From contig NZ_CP014754.1 in the NCBI RefSeq assembly GCF_001447155.2, positions 2,480,001 through 2,544,000 of the forward strand: a DNA stretch of 64,000 bases. Direction: 5' to 3'. The position numbers and the translations under genes are program-made. Under the pieces are notes generated by a model, which saw only the letters and a program-made list of their open reading frames with translations, had not been told where the DNA came from and ran no database searches. Below, in pieces: positions 1-8,111 of the stretch; position 1 is the stretch's first letter; the number at the start of each line of letters is the position of its first letter. Origin of the DNA: Marinobacter sp. LQ44. Its GTDB lineage: Bacteria > Pseudomonadota > Gammaproteobacteria > Pseudomonadales > Oleiphilaceae.

Positions 1-1284
1 CAGACTGTATGCCAACAGTCCGGCTGCCAGGTTGCCGATCAGGGCCCCGGTCATCAATCCGGTGAGCCCGGACAACTGAGCGCCCAGCCAAAGCATTGGC
101 AGGTAACAGGCGAATAGCCGCAGGGTTGAGATCAGCAGTGCCCGCATGGGTAATCCCAGGGCATTGTTGATCGAGACCATCAGCATACAGACCCCCAGGC
201 CGCTATAACTCAGGGGCACCCGCAGCAGGTAGCTCAGCAGGATGTCCTGGACATCACCATCACGGCTGAACAGGGTGGCGACCAGCCCGGAGGCCACCAG
301 CCACACCAGCCCCAGCAACAGTTGCCAGACCACCACAAAACGCACGGCAATGCGCACCAGTTTGCGGATGTTGTCCAGCTCGCCGGCTCCCAGCATGCGC
401 CCGATCATTGGCGGCATGGACATGGTCAGTGCCAATACGACCACGATGGAGAAAAACTCGAGCCGGGTACCCAGCCCCCAGGCGGCGACGGCGGCGGAGC
501 CAAAACCGGCCACCAGCGAGGTGGCCAGCATGGCGGAAAGGGGCGGCATCAGCTGGCTGACCATGGCCGGTGCCATGATGCCGCCGAGTTGTCGGATTGC
601 TTTGGACAGTTGCAGTTGCAGCAGGTCAAAGCGCAGCCATTGGCGCTTTACCAATGCCGGGAAAACCACCAGAGCACCGATCCCGAAGGCGGTGATGGTG
701 GCCCAGGCGGCCCCGGGCAGGCCCCAGCCGAAGACAAAGATATACAGTGGGTCCAGGGCAATGTTGAGCAGGCTGGTGGCGATCATCATGTAGCCGGGTA
801 ACTTGGTGTCGCCGTTGGCCCGGCAGACGGCGTAGCCGAAGTAGAGCAAGGCGCCAAGCCAGGCGGACATAAGCCAGGGCACCCAGTATTCCCGGATGGC
901 TGGCCGGAGTTGGTCTTCGGCGCCGAGGAAGTTGAGTATCCCGGTTTGTAATAGCCAGACTGAGAGGCACAGGATCAGCGCCAGGCTGGCGCCGATGGTG
1001 ACGACGAGGCCGCCGAGACGTTGGGCGCGGAGGTTGTCGCCCTGGCCCAGGGTTCTGGAAATAATGGCGGTGGTGGCGATGCCGAGGCCCACGTACATGC
1101 CGCTGACCAGTTGTTGCATGGGCACGGTGAAGCCCAGGGCGGCGAGGGGGTCGCGGCCTAGCTGGCCGACGAAGGCGCTGTCGGTGAGCTGGAAGGTCAT
1201 CAGGGAGAGCACGCCGAACAGCATGGGCCAGGTCATTTGGTAGAGCTGGCGGGCCAGGCTTGGGCTTTTCGGTTGGTTCTGCAC
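1..1284 (-). CDS. MATE family efflux transporter (3' end outside window)
   Basis: Multidrug/toxin extrusion antiporter of the inner membrane, expected to export cationic compounds in exchange for Na+ or H+. The minus-strand frame reads through many hydrophobic segments in MATE style, with an early LTDSAFVGQLG segment (family pattern D-x-x-x-VG), then FGYAVCRANGDTK and LNIALDPLYIF, which match the family's internal motifs. The frame is open to base 1, so the C-terminus is missing. An in-frame TAG lies near 1334. The start is either GTG at 1284 or ATG at 1236; I prefer GTG because the residues before the ATG (SLARQLYQ) look like the usual cytoplasmic lead-in. A repeat element (1355-1461) lies just upstream. 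Family assignment is firm; substrate is unknown. Confidence 0.85.
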   Translation of the reverse strand, partial: MQNQPKSPSLARQLYQMTWPMLFGVLSLMTFQLTDSAFVGQLGRDPLAALGFTVPMQQLVSGMYVGLGIATTAIISRTLGQGDNLRAQRLGGLVVTIGASLALILCLSVWLLQTGILNFLGAEDQLRPAIREYWVPWLMSAWLGALLYFGYAVCRANGDTKLPGYMMIATSLLNIALDPLYIFVFGWGLPGAAWATITAFGIGALVVFPALVKRQWLRFDLLQLQLSKAIRQLGGIMAPAMVSQLMPPLSAMLATSLVAGFGSAAVAAWGLGTRLEFFSIVVVLALTMSMPPMIGRMLGAGELDNIRKLVRIAVRFVVVWQLLLGLVWLVASGLVATLFSRDGDVQDILLSYLLRVPLSYSGLGVCMLMVSINNALGLPMRALLISTLRLFACYLPMLWLGAQLSGLTGLMTGALIGNLAAGLLAYSL

Positions 1285-1354
1285 TTGGGGGTCGGTGCCT
1301 TGGGTTCTGAGGGCTTGGCGTGGATTCTAACAGGTCTGGCTTCGGAGGAAGCAC

Positions 1355-1461
1355 CCGGTTGGGGTGGGCTTTCCAAAACACGCTCCTTCGGCACATCCAT
1401 GTGGCGCTTGGGCTCCGCCATCCATGGCTCCGCACAGTTTTGGAAAGCCCACCCCAACCGG
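1355..1461 (-). repeat. Intergenic inverted-repeat element E1 with structured core
   Basis: Perfect 25-base inverted repeat: left arm 1355-1379, right arm 1437-1461, separated by 57 bases. The arms end in CCAAAAC / GTTTTGG next to the core. Read on the minus strand, the core contains GCCATGGATGGC and CACATGGATGTG, two short self-complementary stretches each centred on GGA, and five GGA triplets in total. It lies 105 bases beyond the tpx stop and upstream of the MATE gene. E2 (3458-3656) and E4 (20777-20872) carry related cores with different arms. The function is unknown; terminator, mRNA 3' element or protein-binding RNA are possible. Confidence 0.85.
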
Positions 1462-1566
1462 CTGCCCTAACGCCGGAGTCTTGCCGGCGCAGCCCAAGCT
1501 CGGAACGGGTAGTCCAAAACAATATCAACGCTGCGTAAATGCTCTGACCACCCGGTTGGGGGTGTT

Positions 1567-2064
1567 TTACAGCACCTTCAGCGCCGCTTCGTAATCCGGC
1601 TCGTTTTTGATTTCGTTGACCAGTTCGCTGTGCAGCACTTTGTTGTTCTCGTCGAGGACCACGACCGCACGGGCGCACAGACCGGCAAGGGGGCCGTCCT
1701 GGATGGCGACGCCGTAGTCTTGCTGGAAGCTGTAGTTGCGGAAGGTGGAGAGGGTTTCAACGTTGTTCAGGCCTTCGGCTCCGCAGAAGCGGGCGGCGGC
1801 GAAGGGGAGGTCGGCGGAGATGACGAGGACGACGGTGTTGTCGAGGCTGCCGGCTTTTTCGTTGAATTTTCGGGTGCTGGCGGCGCAGACGCCGGTATCG
1901 ATGCTGGGGATGATGTTAAGAATCTTGCGTTTGCCGGGCCAGTTGTCGAGTTTTACTTCTTCTAGGCCGCTGTTGGTTAGGGTGAATGGGGCGGCGTTTT
2001 CGCCGGGCTGGGGGAATTTGCCGCTGACGTCGATGGGGTTGCCGTCCAGGGTGACGTTGCTCAT
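1567..2064 (-). CDS. tpx: Thiol peroxidase (Tpx, 2-Cys peroxiredoxin)
   Basis: Reduces hydrogen peroxide and alkyl hydroperoxides with thioredoxin as electron donor. The 165 residues match the usual Tpx length (about 165-168). The peroxidatic cysteine is C60 in [11 protein letters not shown] and the resolving cysteine is C94 in RFCGAEG, the spacing of atypical 2-Cys Tpx proteins. No signal peptide is visible at the start (MSNVTLDG), though Tpx homologues have been reported as periplasmic or cytosolic. The ATG is preceded by an AAGGAG-type ribosome site. It is a single gene with an MFS pump upstream and element E1 downstream. Confidence 0.96.
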   Translation of the reverse strand: MSNVTLDGNPIDVSGKFPQPGENAAPFTLTNSGLEEVKLDNWPGKRKILNIIPSIDTGVCAASTRKFNEKAGSLDNTVVLVISADLPFAAARFCGAEGLNNVETLSTFRNYSFQQDYGVAIQDGPLAGLCARAVVVLDENNKVLHSELVNEIKNEPDYEAALKVL

Positions 2065-2159
2065 GGTGTGCTCCTTGTCTTGTGGTTTTGGATCTCTGCA
2101 ATCTACTCTATGTAGCTTACTTTGGATGAGTTTTCATCCCCTTTCAGTAATCCGTGGAT

Positions 2160-2175
2160 AGCTTTCTAGAAAGCT
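2160..2175. repeat. 16-base perfect palindrome between the MFS gene and tpx
   Basis: AGCTTTCTAGAAAGCT is a perfect palindrome in the 152-base gap between the end of the MFS gene and the start of tpx. A smaller hairpin, GGATGA-GTTT-TCATCC (2124-2139), lies beside it. There is no T-run, so a classical terminator is not supported. The palindrome could be an operator for tpx. No regulator can be named. Confidence 0.4.
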
Positions 2176-2216
2176 CCGTAGCCTTTTCCGGGATTCTTTG
2201 GGTGATTATGTTGTGG

Positions 2217-3434
2217 CTAGTGGGAAGCGCCTTGGGCCTCAAAACCCGGTGCCGGGTATCGCTGCACTAGAAACAGGTAACCAATCAGGCCGAGCCCTGC
2301 GCATATCGCAATAATCATGGCCATCACCAGTGGGGTGCCGTCGTGGAGAATGCCGACGAGGGCGCCGGCGGCGGCAGCGGCGGCCATTTGGATGAAGCCG
2401 AGCAGGGCGGAGGCGGAGCCGGCCATGGTGGGGTGGTTGGCTAACGCGCCGGCCATGGTTTGGGGCAGGACCATGCCGGTGCCGGCCATGAACAGGGCTT
2501 GCGGTAGCACCACGGCCCAGGGGCTGTAGATGTTGTGGTAGGCAAGCAATGTCATGGTGGCGCCGGCGGTGAGGGTGGTGGCCAGGCCGTAGAGTAGGAT
2601 TTGGTCTGGGAGGTAGCGCCCGGCGAGGCGGATGGAGGCCATGTTGCCGATCAGGTAGCCACCGGCGGTGATGGCGGTGTACAGGCCGAAGTGTTCCGGT
2701 GCAACGCCCAGGACGTCGATCAGTACGAAGGCGGAGCCAGACAGGAAGGCGAACAGGCCGCCGTAGATGGCGGCGCTGGTAAAGGTGTAGCCGATGAAGG
2801 TCATGTCGGTGCTGATTCGGCGGTAGTTGCTCATGAGCTGGCAGAATCTGAACGGTTGCCGGTGTTCCGGGCGCAGGGGTTCTGGGATGCCGAAGGCGAT
2901 GACGGCCATCATGATCAAGGCGTAGCCCGCCATGACGATGAAGATCCAGTGCCAGTCCATGGTGGCTACGATGAAGCCGCCGAGCGTCGGTGCCACTGCC
3001 GGTGCCAAAGCCATCATGCCGGCCAGCAGGGCGAGAATTTTTGCCGCTTCCCGGGGCGTATAAACGTCCCGCACCACGGCTCTGCCGAGGACTGGTCCTG
3101 CGGAACCGCCGAGTGCTTGCAGGAACCGGAACAGTTGCAGGGTTTCAATGTTACTGGCCAGGGCGCAGCCGATGCTTGCAAGGGTAAACAGCAGCATGCC
3201 GCCGATCATCACAGGCTTTCGGCCAAAACGATCAGCCAACGGCCCACAAACTAGCTGGGCAAGGGCAAAACCAATCAGATAGATGCTTAGAGTGAACTGA
3301 ACCTGATCGGTACCGGCGTTAAAGTCAGCCCCAATCTGCGGCAGCGCAGGCAGGTACATATCAATGGCCATCGGCCCGAGGGCGACCGCGGCGGCGAGTA
3401 AAATGGTGGTCCAGATGCTGGTGAGTGCGAGCAC
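2217..3434 (-). CDS. Bcr/CflA family drug:H+ antiporter (MFS)
   Basis: Inner-membrane proton-driven efflux pump of the 12-helix drug resistance type; about 405 residues, typical for the family. Visible signatures are GPMAIDMYLPALPQIGADF at the N-terminus (Bcr/CflA hallmark), the MFS motif A loop GPLADRFGRKPVMIGG, and GSAGPVLGRAVVRD, matching motif C-like sequence. The open frame extends further upstream through repeat element E2, but the product cannot begin there. GTG at 3434 preceded by AGGAATAACC gives the right N-terminus. Substrate is not predictable; homologues handle bicyclomycin, chloramphenicol or sulfonamides. Confidence 0.9.
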   Translation of the reverse strand: MLALTSIWTTILLAAAVALGPMAIDMYLPALPQIGADFNAGTDQVQFTLSIYLIGFALAQLVCGPLADRFGRKPVMIGGMLLFTLASIGCALASNIETLQLFRFLQALGGSAGPVLGRAVVRDVYTPREAAKILALLAGMMALAPAVAPTLGGFIVATMDWHWIFIVMAGYALIMMAVIAFGIPEPLRPEHRQPFRFCQLMSNYRRISTDMTFIGYTFTSAAIYGGLFAFLSGSAFVLIDVLGVAPEHFGLYTAITAGGYLIGNMASIRLAGRYLPDQILLYGLATTLTAGATMTLLAYHNIYSPWAVVLPQALFMAGTGMVLPQTMAGALANHPTMAGSASALLGFIQMAAAAAAGALVGILHDGTPLVMAMIIAICAGLGLIGYLFLVQRYPAPGFEAQGASH

Positions 3435-3457
3435 GGTTATTCCTGACCCCGGAGTTG

Positions 3458-3656
3458 GGTGAGAGTGGGGTAGTGCCTCCCAAAACACGCTCCTTGCGGC
3501 ACATCCATGTGACGCTTGGGCTCCGCCCCTCAGCGCTAATTGCTCCTGCGTCGCGCTGAGGGTCCTGGGCAGGCCATCCATGGCCAGCCCGTGAAGCGCT
3601 TCCGCGCTCCACCCCTGGCTCCGCACAGTTTTGGGAGGTACTACCCCACTCTCACC
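3458..3656 (-). repeat. Intergenic inverted-repeat element E2 with expanded core
   Basis: Arms of 29 bases at 3458-3486 and 3628-3656 are complementary with one mismatch and differ in sequence from those of E1. The 141-base core starts and ends like the E1 core but carries an extra inner part with its own 10-base hairpin (3527-3536 with 3553-3562). On the minus strand it keeps GGCCATGGATGGCC and CACATGGATGTG, both with GGA in the loop, and several more GGA triplets. It lies 89 bases beyond the LysR stop and just upstream of the MFS start. The 311-base gap here holds this element and otherwise only AT-rich sequence near 3710-3745. Confidence 0.85.
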
Positions 3657-3745
3657 AGCGAACATATGGAGGGGGAGTCTAGGGCGGCCGGCCCAGAAAA
3701 ATAACGGCTTAACCTTTCATGTAATACATGAACAATATTGATTGA

Positions 3746-4657
3746 TTAATCGTGCAAGCCGTTCATGGTGGCCGCCACGGAGTTTACCTGGTTGCGAACC
3801 CATCGGTGGGCGGGGTCTGCCTGGTGGCGGCGGTGCCAGAGCATGAGCAAGGTGAAGGGGTTGTATTCAAAGGGTAAAGGTACGTAGTCGAAGTCTTGCA
3901 TCAGCTGCGTGCTCATCCGTTCCGGGGCCGATGCCAGCAGGTTGGTACCTCTTAAAAAGGCAGGCAGTCCGGAAAAGTTTGAGACGGTCACCACGCTGCG
4001 CCGTTTCAGCCCCCGTGCCTCCATGGTGCTGTCCAGCCCGGGCTTCTCGCCAGTGGCGAATAGCACGGTGATGTGGTCGGCGTTCATGTAATCCTTCAGG
4101 TCAGCCGGCGCGTCACGGTGATTCTGGTCGTAGAACACCACCATCCGGTCCGCCATCAAACCCCGTTGCATGATATCTGTGGTTTCCGGCGCAAACGGAC
4201 TGATCACCAGATCACAAGCCTCTTTGCGCAGCAGATCGGCATTGGGAATACCGGAGGGAATGACCTGCAGGTGAATACCTGGCGCTTGCTCCCTGAGGGT
4301 CTTCACCAAGCCTGGTAACAGCAAATCCCGCTGGTAATCGTTGGCGGCAATGGTAAAAGTAAACTCCGCCGTCGCCGGTTCAAACGGTGGCCCCGAGGGC
4401 AGGGTGCGCAGGTCGTCCAGTAGCTGACGGATGTGCGGCCCGGTGCGCAGGGCATAGTCGGTCGGCACAATGCCCCGTCCGGATTTCACGAACAAAGGGT
4501 CGCCGAAGGCCTGGCGCAGACGCTCCAGGGTATGGCTTACTGCCGATTGCGTCACCCCCAACCGAACGGCCGCCCGCGACACCCCGCCCTCGTCAAGAAC
4601 AGCAACGAAGGTGGCGAGGGATCTCAGGTCCAGGTTCAACATATCAACGGGCTTCAT
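3746..4657 (-). CDS. LysR-type transcriptional regulator
   Basis: About 303 residues. The N-terminal winged helix-turn-helix is clear: DLRSLATFVAVLDEGGVSRAAVRLGVTQSAVSHTLERLRQAFGDPLF, followed by the linker helix and a substrate-binding domain of the NodD/SyrM-like subgroup (HTHLERLRQxxxDPLFVKxGRGxxPTxxA). It is divergent from the haloacid dehalogenase gene with a 139-base shared region, so it may control that gene; this is inference from position. Start chosen at ATG 4657 (MKPVDMLNLDLRSL); ATG 4642 is an alternative. The effector is unknown. Confidence 0.9.
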   Translation of the reverse strand: MKPVDMLNLDLRSLATFVAVLDEGGVSRAAVRLGVTQSAVSHTLERLRQAFGDPLFVKSGRGIVPTDYALRTGPHIRQLLDDLRTLPSGPPFEPATAEFTFTIAANDYQRDLLLPGLVKTLREQAPGIHLQVIPSGIPNADLLRKEACDLVISPFAPETTDIMQRGLMADRMVVFYDQNHRDAPADLKDYMNADHITVLFATGEKPGLDSTMEARGLKRRSVVTVSNFSGLPAFLRGTNLLASAPERMSTQLMQDFDYVPLPFEYNPFTLLMLWHRRHQADPAHRWVRNQVNSVAATMNGLHD

Positions 4658-4746
4658 GGTTGGAAGTTTAGGCGAGCGCGGGGGCCAAGTCACCAGAAAG
4701 CCGGGCCTGGTTGAGCGGTTTTGCCACTAAAGTCCGGTTGGTCTAA

Positions 4747-4764
4747 ATTGAGTAATCGTTCAAT
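4747..4764. promoter_or_regulatory. Candidate LysR operator in the divergent promoter
   Basis: ATTGA-N8-TCAAT fits the T-N11-A dyad typical of LysR regulators. It sits 33-50 bases before the haloacid dehalogenase start, in the region shared with the LysR gene. Such short dyads occur by chance, so this is a weak proposal. Confidence 0.3.
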
Positions 4765-4796
4765 ATTGAGGCGCACTCCCCGGAACAGGAGCAAAC

Positions 4797-5474
4797 ATGA
4801 AAACCACTCTGGCGTTTGATGTTTACGGAACCCTGGTAGATCCGATGGGCATGTCCCGACTGCTTGAGCAGGATGCGGGCGAGCAGGCAGCGGCGGTTGC
4901 CGCGCTCTGGCGGGAAAAACAGCTGGAGTTTTCGTTCCGGAAGGGCCTGATGCGAGTCTACGAAGACTTCGGCGTATGCACCCGCCAGGCCCTGCGCTAT
5001 GCCATGGCCGTGCACCAGTTGGAGCTGAGCAAGGCGCGGGAAGACCAACTCATGGCCGCCTACCTGTCCCTCCCCGCGTTTGACGATGCCTTGCCAGCCC
5101 TGCAGGCCCTGAAAGGCCAATACCCTCTGTTTGCCTTCTCCAACGGCAGCTACCCCGCCCTGGAAAAGGTGCTCGGCCACAACAACCTGCTGGACCAGTT
5201 CGATGGCCTGGTGTCGGTGGATGACATCAAAAGTTTCAAACCCGATCCCGCCGTCTACACCTACGCCCGCCGCGCCACCGGCGCCTGGGATAGCCCCCTG
5301 TGCCTGGTATCCAGCAACGCTTGGGATGTGATCGGTGCCAGAGCGGCCGGGTTGTCAGCGATTTGGGTAAAGCGGGATGAAAACAGGGTTTTCGAAGACT
5401 GGGGCATAGAGCCGTCAGCAGTAATCCAAAGCCTTTCTCAACTTCCCGAGAGTCTCAAGGCTCTTAATACCTGA
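4797..5474 (+). CDS. Haloacid dehalogenase, type II
   Basis: Cytoplasmic HAD-superfamily enzyme expected to hydrolyse L-2-haloalkanoic acids to D-2-hydroxy acids. At 225 residues it matches the L-DEX family. Motif I is FDVYGTLVD with nucleophile D8; R39 in LWREKQLEFS is the conserved halide/substrate-contact arginine region; motif II is FSNGS (S115-N116); motif III K148 in SFKPD; SSNAWDVIGA (172-181) completes the active site. A good AGGAG ribosome site precedes the ATG. It is a single gene divergent from a LysR regulator and ends 38 bases before inverted repeat E3. Actual halogenated substrate is unverified; some members act on other small acids. Confidence 0.88.
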   Translation: MKTTLAFDVYGTLVDPMGMSRLLEQDAGEQAAAVAALWREKQLEFSFRKGLMRVYEDFGVCTRQALRYAMAVHQLELSKAREDQLMAAYLSLPAFDDALPALQALKGQYPLFAFSNGSYPALEKVLGHNNLLDQFDGLVSVDDIKSFKPDPAVYTYARRATGAWDSPLCLVSSNAWDVIGARAAGLSAIWVKRDENRVFEDWGIEPSAVIQSLSQLPESLKALNT

Positions 5475-5511
5475 AAGCAGCTTTCAATAGGCATATCAAA
5501 CAGTCAGCGAA

Positions 5512-5589
5512 GGCAGGGGTTGGAGAGGGGTTCCAAAACAATCAGGAAAACCACGTTTTCCGTTTTGGAACCCCTCTCCAACCCCTGCC
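5512..5589. repeat. Intergenic inverted repeat E3, probable bidirectional terminator
   Basis: Perfect 28-base inverted repeat (5512-5539 and 5562-5589) around a 22-base centre that itself folds (GGAAAAC-CAC-GTTTTCC, 5545-5561). The arm end TTCCAAAAC resembles those of E1, but the shared core is absent. It sits between two convergent genes, 37 bases from one stop and 19 from the other, a position fitting transcription termination from both sides or 3' end protection. It is probably a core-less member of the same repeat family. Confidence 0.8.
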
Positions 5590-5608
5590 GACAGACTCCG
5601 ATAACGGG

Positions 5609-6760
5609 TCAGCCAGACCGAGCATCCAGCCACTCCGCCAGCTCCAGCCAGGAAGCCTTGGGCGCCTTACTCCCGGCCAGAATTCCCATATGCCCCCCAG
5701 GCGCTACCCGAAACGTCTTGTCGGTGGAACTGACATGATCCATCACCCGCTTCGCCGCCCCCGGCGTCGCCAAGGTGTCCTCCTGGCCGGCAATCGCCAG
5801 TAAGTTGGCATTCACATTCTCCAGCCGCGCGAAATCCTCGCCGATCTGGATCTGCCCCTTAGCCAGCTGATTATCAATCCACACCCGCACCACCGTATCC
5901 TGAATCACCCCGCCGGGGTAGGCCACCATCCGGTCCAGAAACGCCGACGTGGTGGCATGGTTGGTGACAAACTCCCGGTCACCCAGGCGCACAATCAGCT
6001 CCCAGTAACCCATCACACTGCCAATCGGATTGCTCAGCTTGAAACCGATGGTGTTGGCCCAGCCAGGTGTGTGAAACCAGTGCGGCTTCATACTGTGCAA
6101 CTGAAACCCCGTGCGTTTGCGTACGACACCGGCAACATCCGCAATGCGCTGGTACATCCAGCCGATGGCGCCGGAGGCGTGGCTGTCGATCGGCAGGCCC
6201 AGCACAATGGCATTGCGAATGTGCTGATCCTTGCTCAGGGCCGAGTAGAACAGTGTGAACATGCCGCCCATGCTCCAGCCATGCAGCGACAATTCCTGCT
6301 CGCCGCTGTGCTCCCGCACCCGGTTCAGATAGGCCGGCAGCAACTCCGCCACATAGGTATGCATGTTGTAGTGGGTGTGCTCCCGCTTGGGAATGCCCCA
6401 GTCAATCAGATACACCTCGAATCCCTTCGCCCTCAAAAAACGAACCAGACTGCGCTGGGGGAACAGATCGTAGATCAGCATGTTCACTGCCAGGGGCGGG
6501 ATGATCACAATCGGTGTGCGATGGGTTGTGCGTTCCACCGGAATCACCTGATCGTCCAGCTCAATGAAATCCTCTTTCAGTGGCGGGTAGTAACGCAGGC
6601 TGACCAATCCGTCCGAATAGAGGGTTTCAAACGGGGTCTGGCCTGCCTGTACCAGGCTGGCGGCGCGAAACACCCGGTCAAAGGCGTTGCCGGCATAAAG
6701 GGTGCCTTGGCGAGCCAGGTCAGAGGTCAGGTTGAGGGCAGTTTTTACGGGGTTAAGCAT
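5609..6760 (-). CDS. PHA synthase-like alpha/beta hydrolase
   Basis: About 383 residues resembling PhaC/PhaC-III-like proteins: PIVIIPPLAVNMLIYDLFPQRSLVRFLRAKGFEVYLIDWG is the PHA polymerase N-terminal pattern, and GQEDTLATPGAAK plus GGHMGILAG supply the late acid/histidine region. True synthases use a cysteine in G-x-C-x-G; here the nucleophile elbow is GWSMGG with serine at about S163, so a hydrolase or thioesterase activity is as likely as polymerisation. Start at ATG 6760 (MLNPVKTALNL) behind GGAAAC; the open frame extends 27 codons upstream without family resemblance. No phasin or other PHA gene is next to it. Confidence 0.75.
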   Translation of the reverse strand: MLNPVKTALNLTSDLARQGTLYAGNAFDRVFRAASLVQAGQTPFETLYSDGLVSLRYYPPLKEDFIELDDQVIPVERTTHRTPIVIIPPLAVNMLIYDLFPQRSLVRFLRAKGFEVYLIDWGIPKREHTHYNMHTYVAELLPAYLNRVREHSGEQELSLHGWSMGGMFTLFYSALSKDQHIRNAIVLGLPIDSHASGAIGWMYQRIADVAGVVRKRTGFQLHSMKPHWFHTPGWANTIGFKLSNPIGSVMGYWELIVRLGDREFVTNHATTSAFLDRMVAYPGGVIQDTVVRVWIDNQLAKGQIQIGEDFARLENVNANLLAIAGQEDTLATPGAAKRVMDHVSSTDKTFRVAPGGHMGILAGSKAPKASWLELAEWLDARSG

Positions 6761-6940
6761 GTGTGTTTCCGTTGGTACATCAATCACTGGTCCGGACAGG
6801 ATAGGCGGGCGGTTGCTCGGGTACCATGGCAAAACCGTCACATCTGGCCGGCATAATGGTCACTTCAGGCCACTGCCCAATCCTGTATCTCATTGTTATG
6901 ATATCGGCCTTCCCGTAACTACAATGAAAACAGGATCCTC

Positions 6941-7840
6941 ATGCTCAGTTTCTTGCCTGCCCCGATCATTGGCGTGCTCAACTCCATTCTGCTGGGACTC
7001 AACACCCTGTTCTGGTGCCTGCTGCTCTATATTCCGGCGGTGCTGAAACTGATTATCCCGCACAAGGGGTTCCGGGTGCTGTGCACCAAGGTGATCATCT
7101 GGATCTCAGAATCCTGGGTGGCTTGCAACACCGGCTGGATGAAACTGACCCACGGCACCCGCTGGCAGGTGACCGGTGCAGACAACCTGAAACGGGAAAG
7201 CTGGTATCTGGTGCTCAGTAATCACCAGAGCTGGGTGGATATCTTTGCCATGCAGCGGGTGTTTAACCGCCGGGCGCCATTCCTCAAGTTCTTCCTCAAG
7301 CAGCAACTGATCTGGGTGCCGGTGATTGGCTTGGCCTGGTGGGGCCTGGATTTCCCATTCATGAAACGCTACACCCGGGAGTACCTGATCAAGCACCCGG
7401 AAAAACGCGGTGAAGACCTGAAAGCCACCCGCAAGGCCTGTGAAAAATTCCGCTACACCCCGGTAAGCGTCATGAACTTTGTCGAAGGCACCCGCTTTAC
7501 CAAAGCCAAACACGACAAGCAGAAATCCCCCTACCAGAACCTGTTGCTGCCGAAAGCCGGCGGCGTCGCCTTTGTGCTGGATGCCATGGGCGATTCCATC
7601 GACACCCTGGTAGACGTAACCATTGCCTACCCCAACGGCGCGCCTACCTTCTGGGATTTCATGTGTGGCCGGGTGCCGGAGGTCCAGCTGGATATCAGCA
7701 CCCAGTTAATTCCGGAGCACTTGAAAGGTCGAGACTATTCCAGCGATGCCGAACATCGTCGGAATGTGAAGGAATGGCTGGGAGAGTTGTGGCAAAGCAA
7801 GGACCAGCGCCTGAGTCAGGCGCTGGCTGAGAGCGCGTGA
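6941..7840 (+). CDS. PlsC-type lysophospholipid acyltransferase (YihG-like)
   Basis: Membrane acyltransferase of about 299 residues, expected to move an acyl chain to a lysophosphatidic acid or related acceptor. Two hydrophobic stretches lie at about residues 5-35. The acyltransferase block I NHQSWVD (N94-D100, the NHx4D catalytic motif) and block III FVEGTRFT are intact. Sequence style (KFFLKQQLIWVPVIGLAWWGLDFPFMKRYT) matches the YihG/LCLAT-like branch rather than essential PlsC. The next gene is convergent with only a 10-base gap and there is no visible terminator. Acyl donor and acceptor are not predictable. Confidence 0.85.
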   Translation: MLSFLPAPIIGVLNSILLGLNTLFWCLLLYIPAVLKLIIPHKGFRVLCTKVIIWISESWVACNTGWMKLTHGTRWQVTGADNLKRESWYLVLSNHQSWVDIFAMQRVFNRRAPFLKFFLKQQLIWVPVIGLAWWGLDFPFMKRYTREYLIKHPEKRGEDLKATRKACEKFRYTPVSVMNFVEGTRFTKAKHDKQKSPYQNLLLPKAGGVAFVLDAMGDSIDTLVDVTIAYPNGAPTFWDFMCGRVPEVQLDISTQLIPEHLKGRDYSSDAEHRRNVKEWLGELWQSKDQRLSQALAESA

Positions 7841-7850
7841 ACGAAACGGG

Positions 7851-8054
7851 TCAGGACTCGTCTTCGTCTTCCACCTCATCCGGATGTTCGCGCTTGTAGC
7901 GCTCCCATTCTTCCCAATCGTGAGGCGTCCCGGCATGGGGGCGCTTCAGGTGTTTGGCGTGATCCATCGCATTTTCACGAAGACTGTGATCACGCTCTTC
8001 CTCGTCTTTGTCGAAGCCGTATTTCTTCAGAAATTCCTGGGGGCTGATGGTCAT
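7851..8054 (-). CDS. Small charged hypothetical protein
   Basis: 67 residues, rich in D, E, K and H, with no membrane segment or signal peptide (MTISPQEFLKKYGFDKDEEERD...). The ATG is preceded by GGGAGGTGCACC, a strong ribosome site, which supports translation. No recognised family. It ends 10 bases from the convergent acyltransferase stop. Confidence 0.65.
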   Translation of the reverse strand: MTISPQEFLKKYGFDKDEEERDHSLRENAMDHAKHLKRPHAGTPHDWEEWERYKREHPDEVEDEDES

Positions 8055-8111
8055 GGTGCACCTCCCTTATTCGATCCCCCTTAGATATACGTGGTGCCAA
8101 CGCCCCCGGTT

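Noticed and set aside
1547..1566. Short CACCC-loop-GGGTG hairpin near the tpx stop as a terminator
   Set aside because: The stem is five bases, the T-run is on the strand away from tpx, and element E1 is a stronger candidate for the transcript end.
626..1678. 350-codon minus-strand frame over the MATE start, element E1 and the end of tpx
   Set aside because: Its product is arginine/proline-rich frame-shifted MATE sequence plus translated repeat. The true MATE frame is different and has clear family motifs.
3435..3665. Longer N-terminus for the MFS gene through element E2
   Set aside because: The extra residues are translated repeat sequence; a GTG with a ribosome site at 3434 gives the normal Bcr/CflA start.
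3732..4769. CAATATTGA occurring at both sides of the lysR gene
   Set aside because: A nine-base AT-rich match within 1 kb is expected by chance and has no paired structure at the first site.
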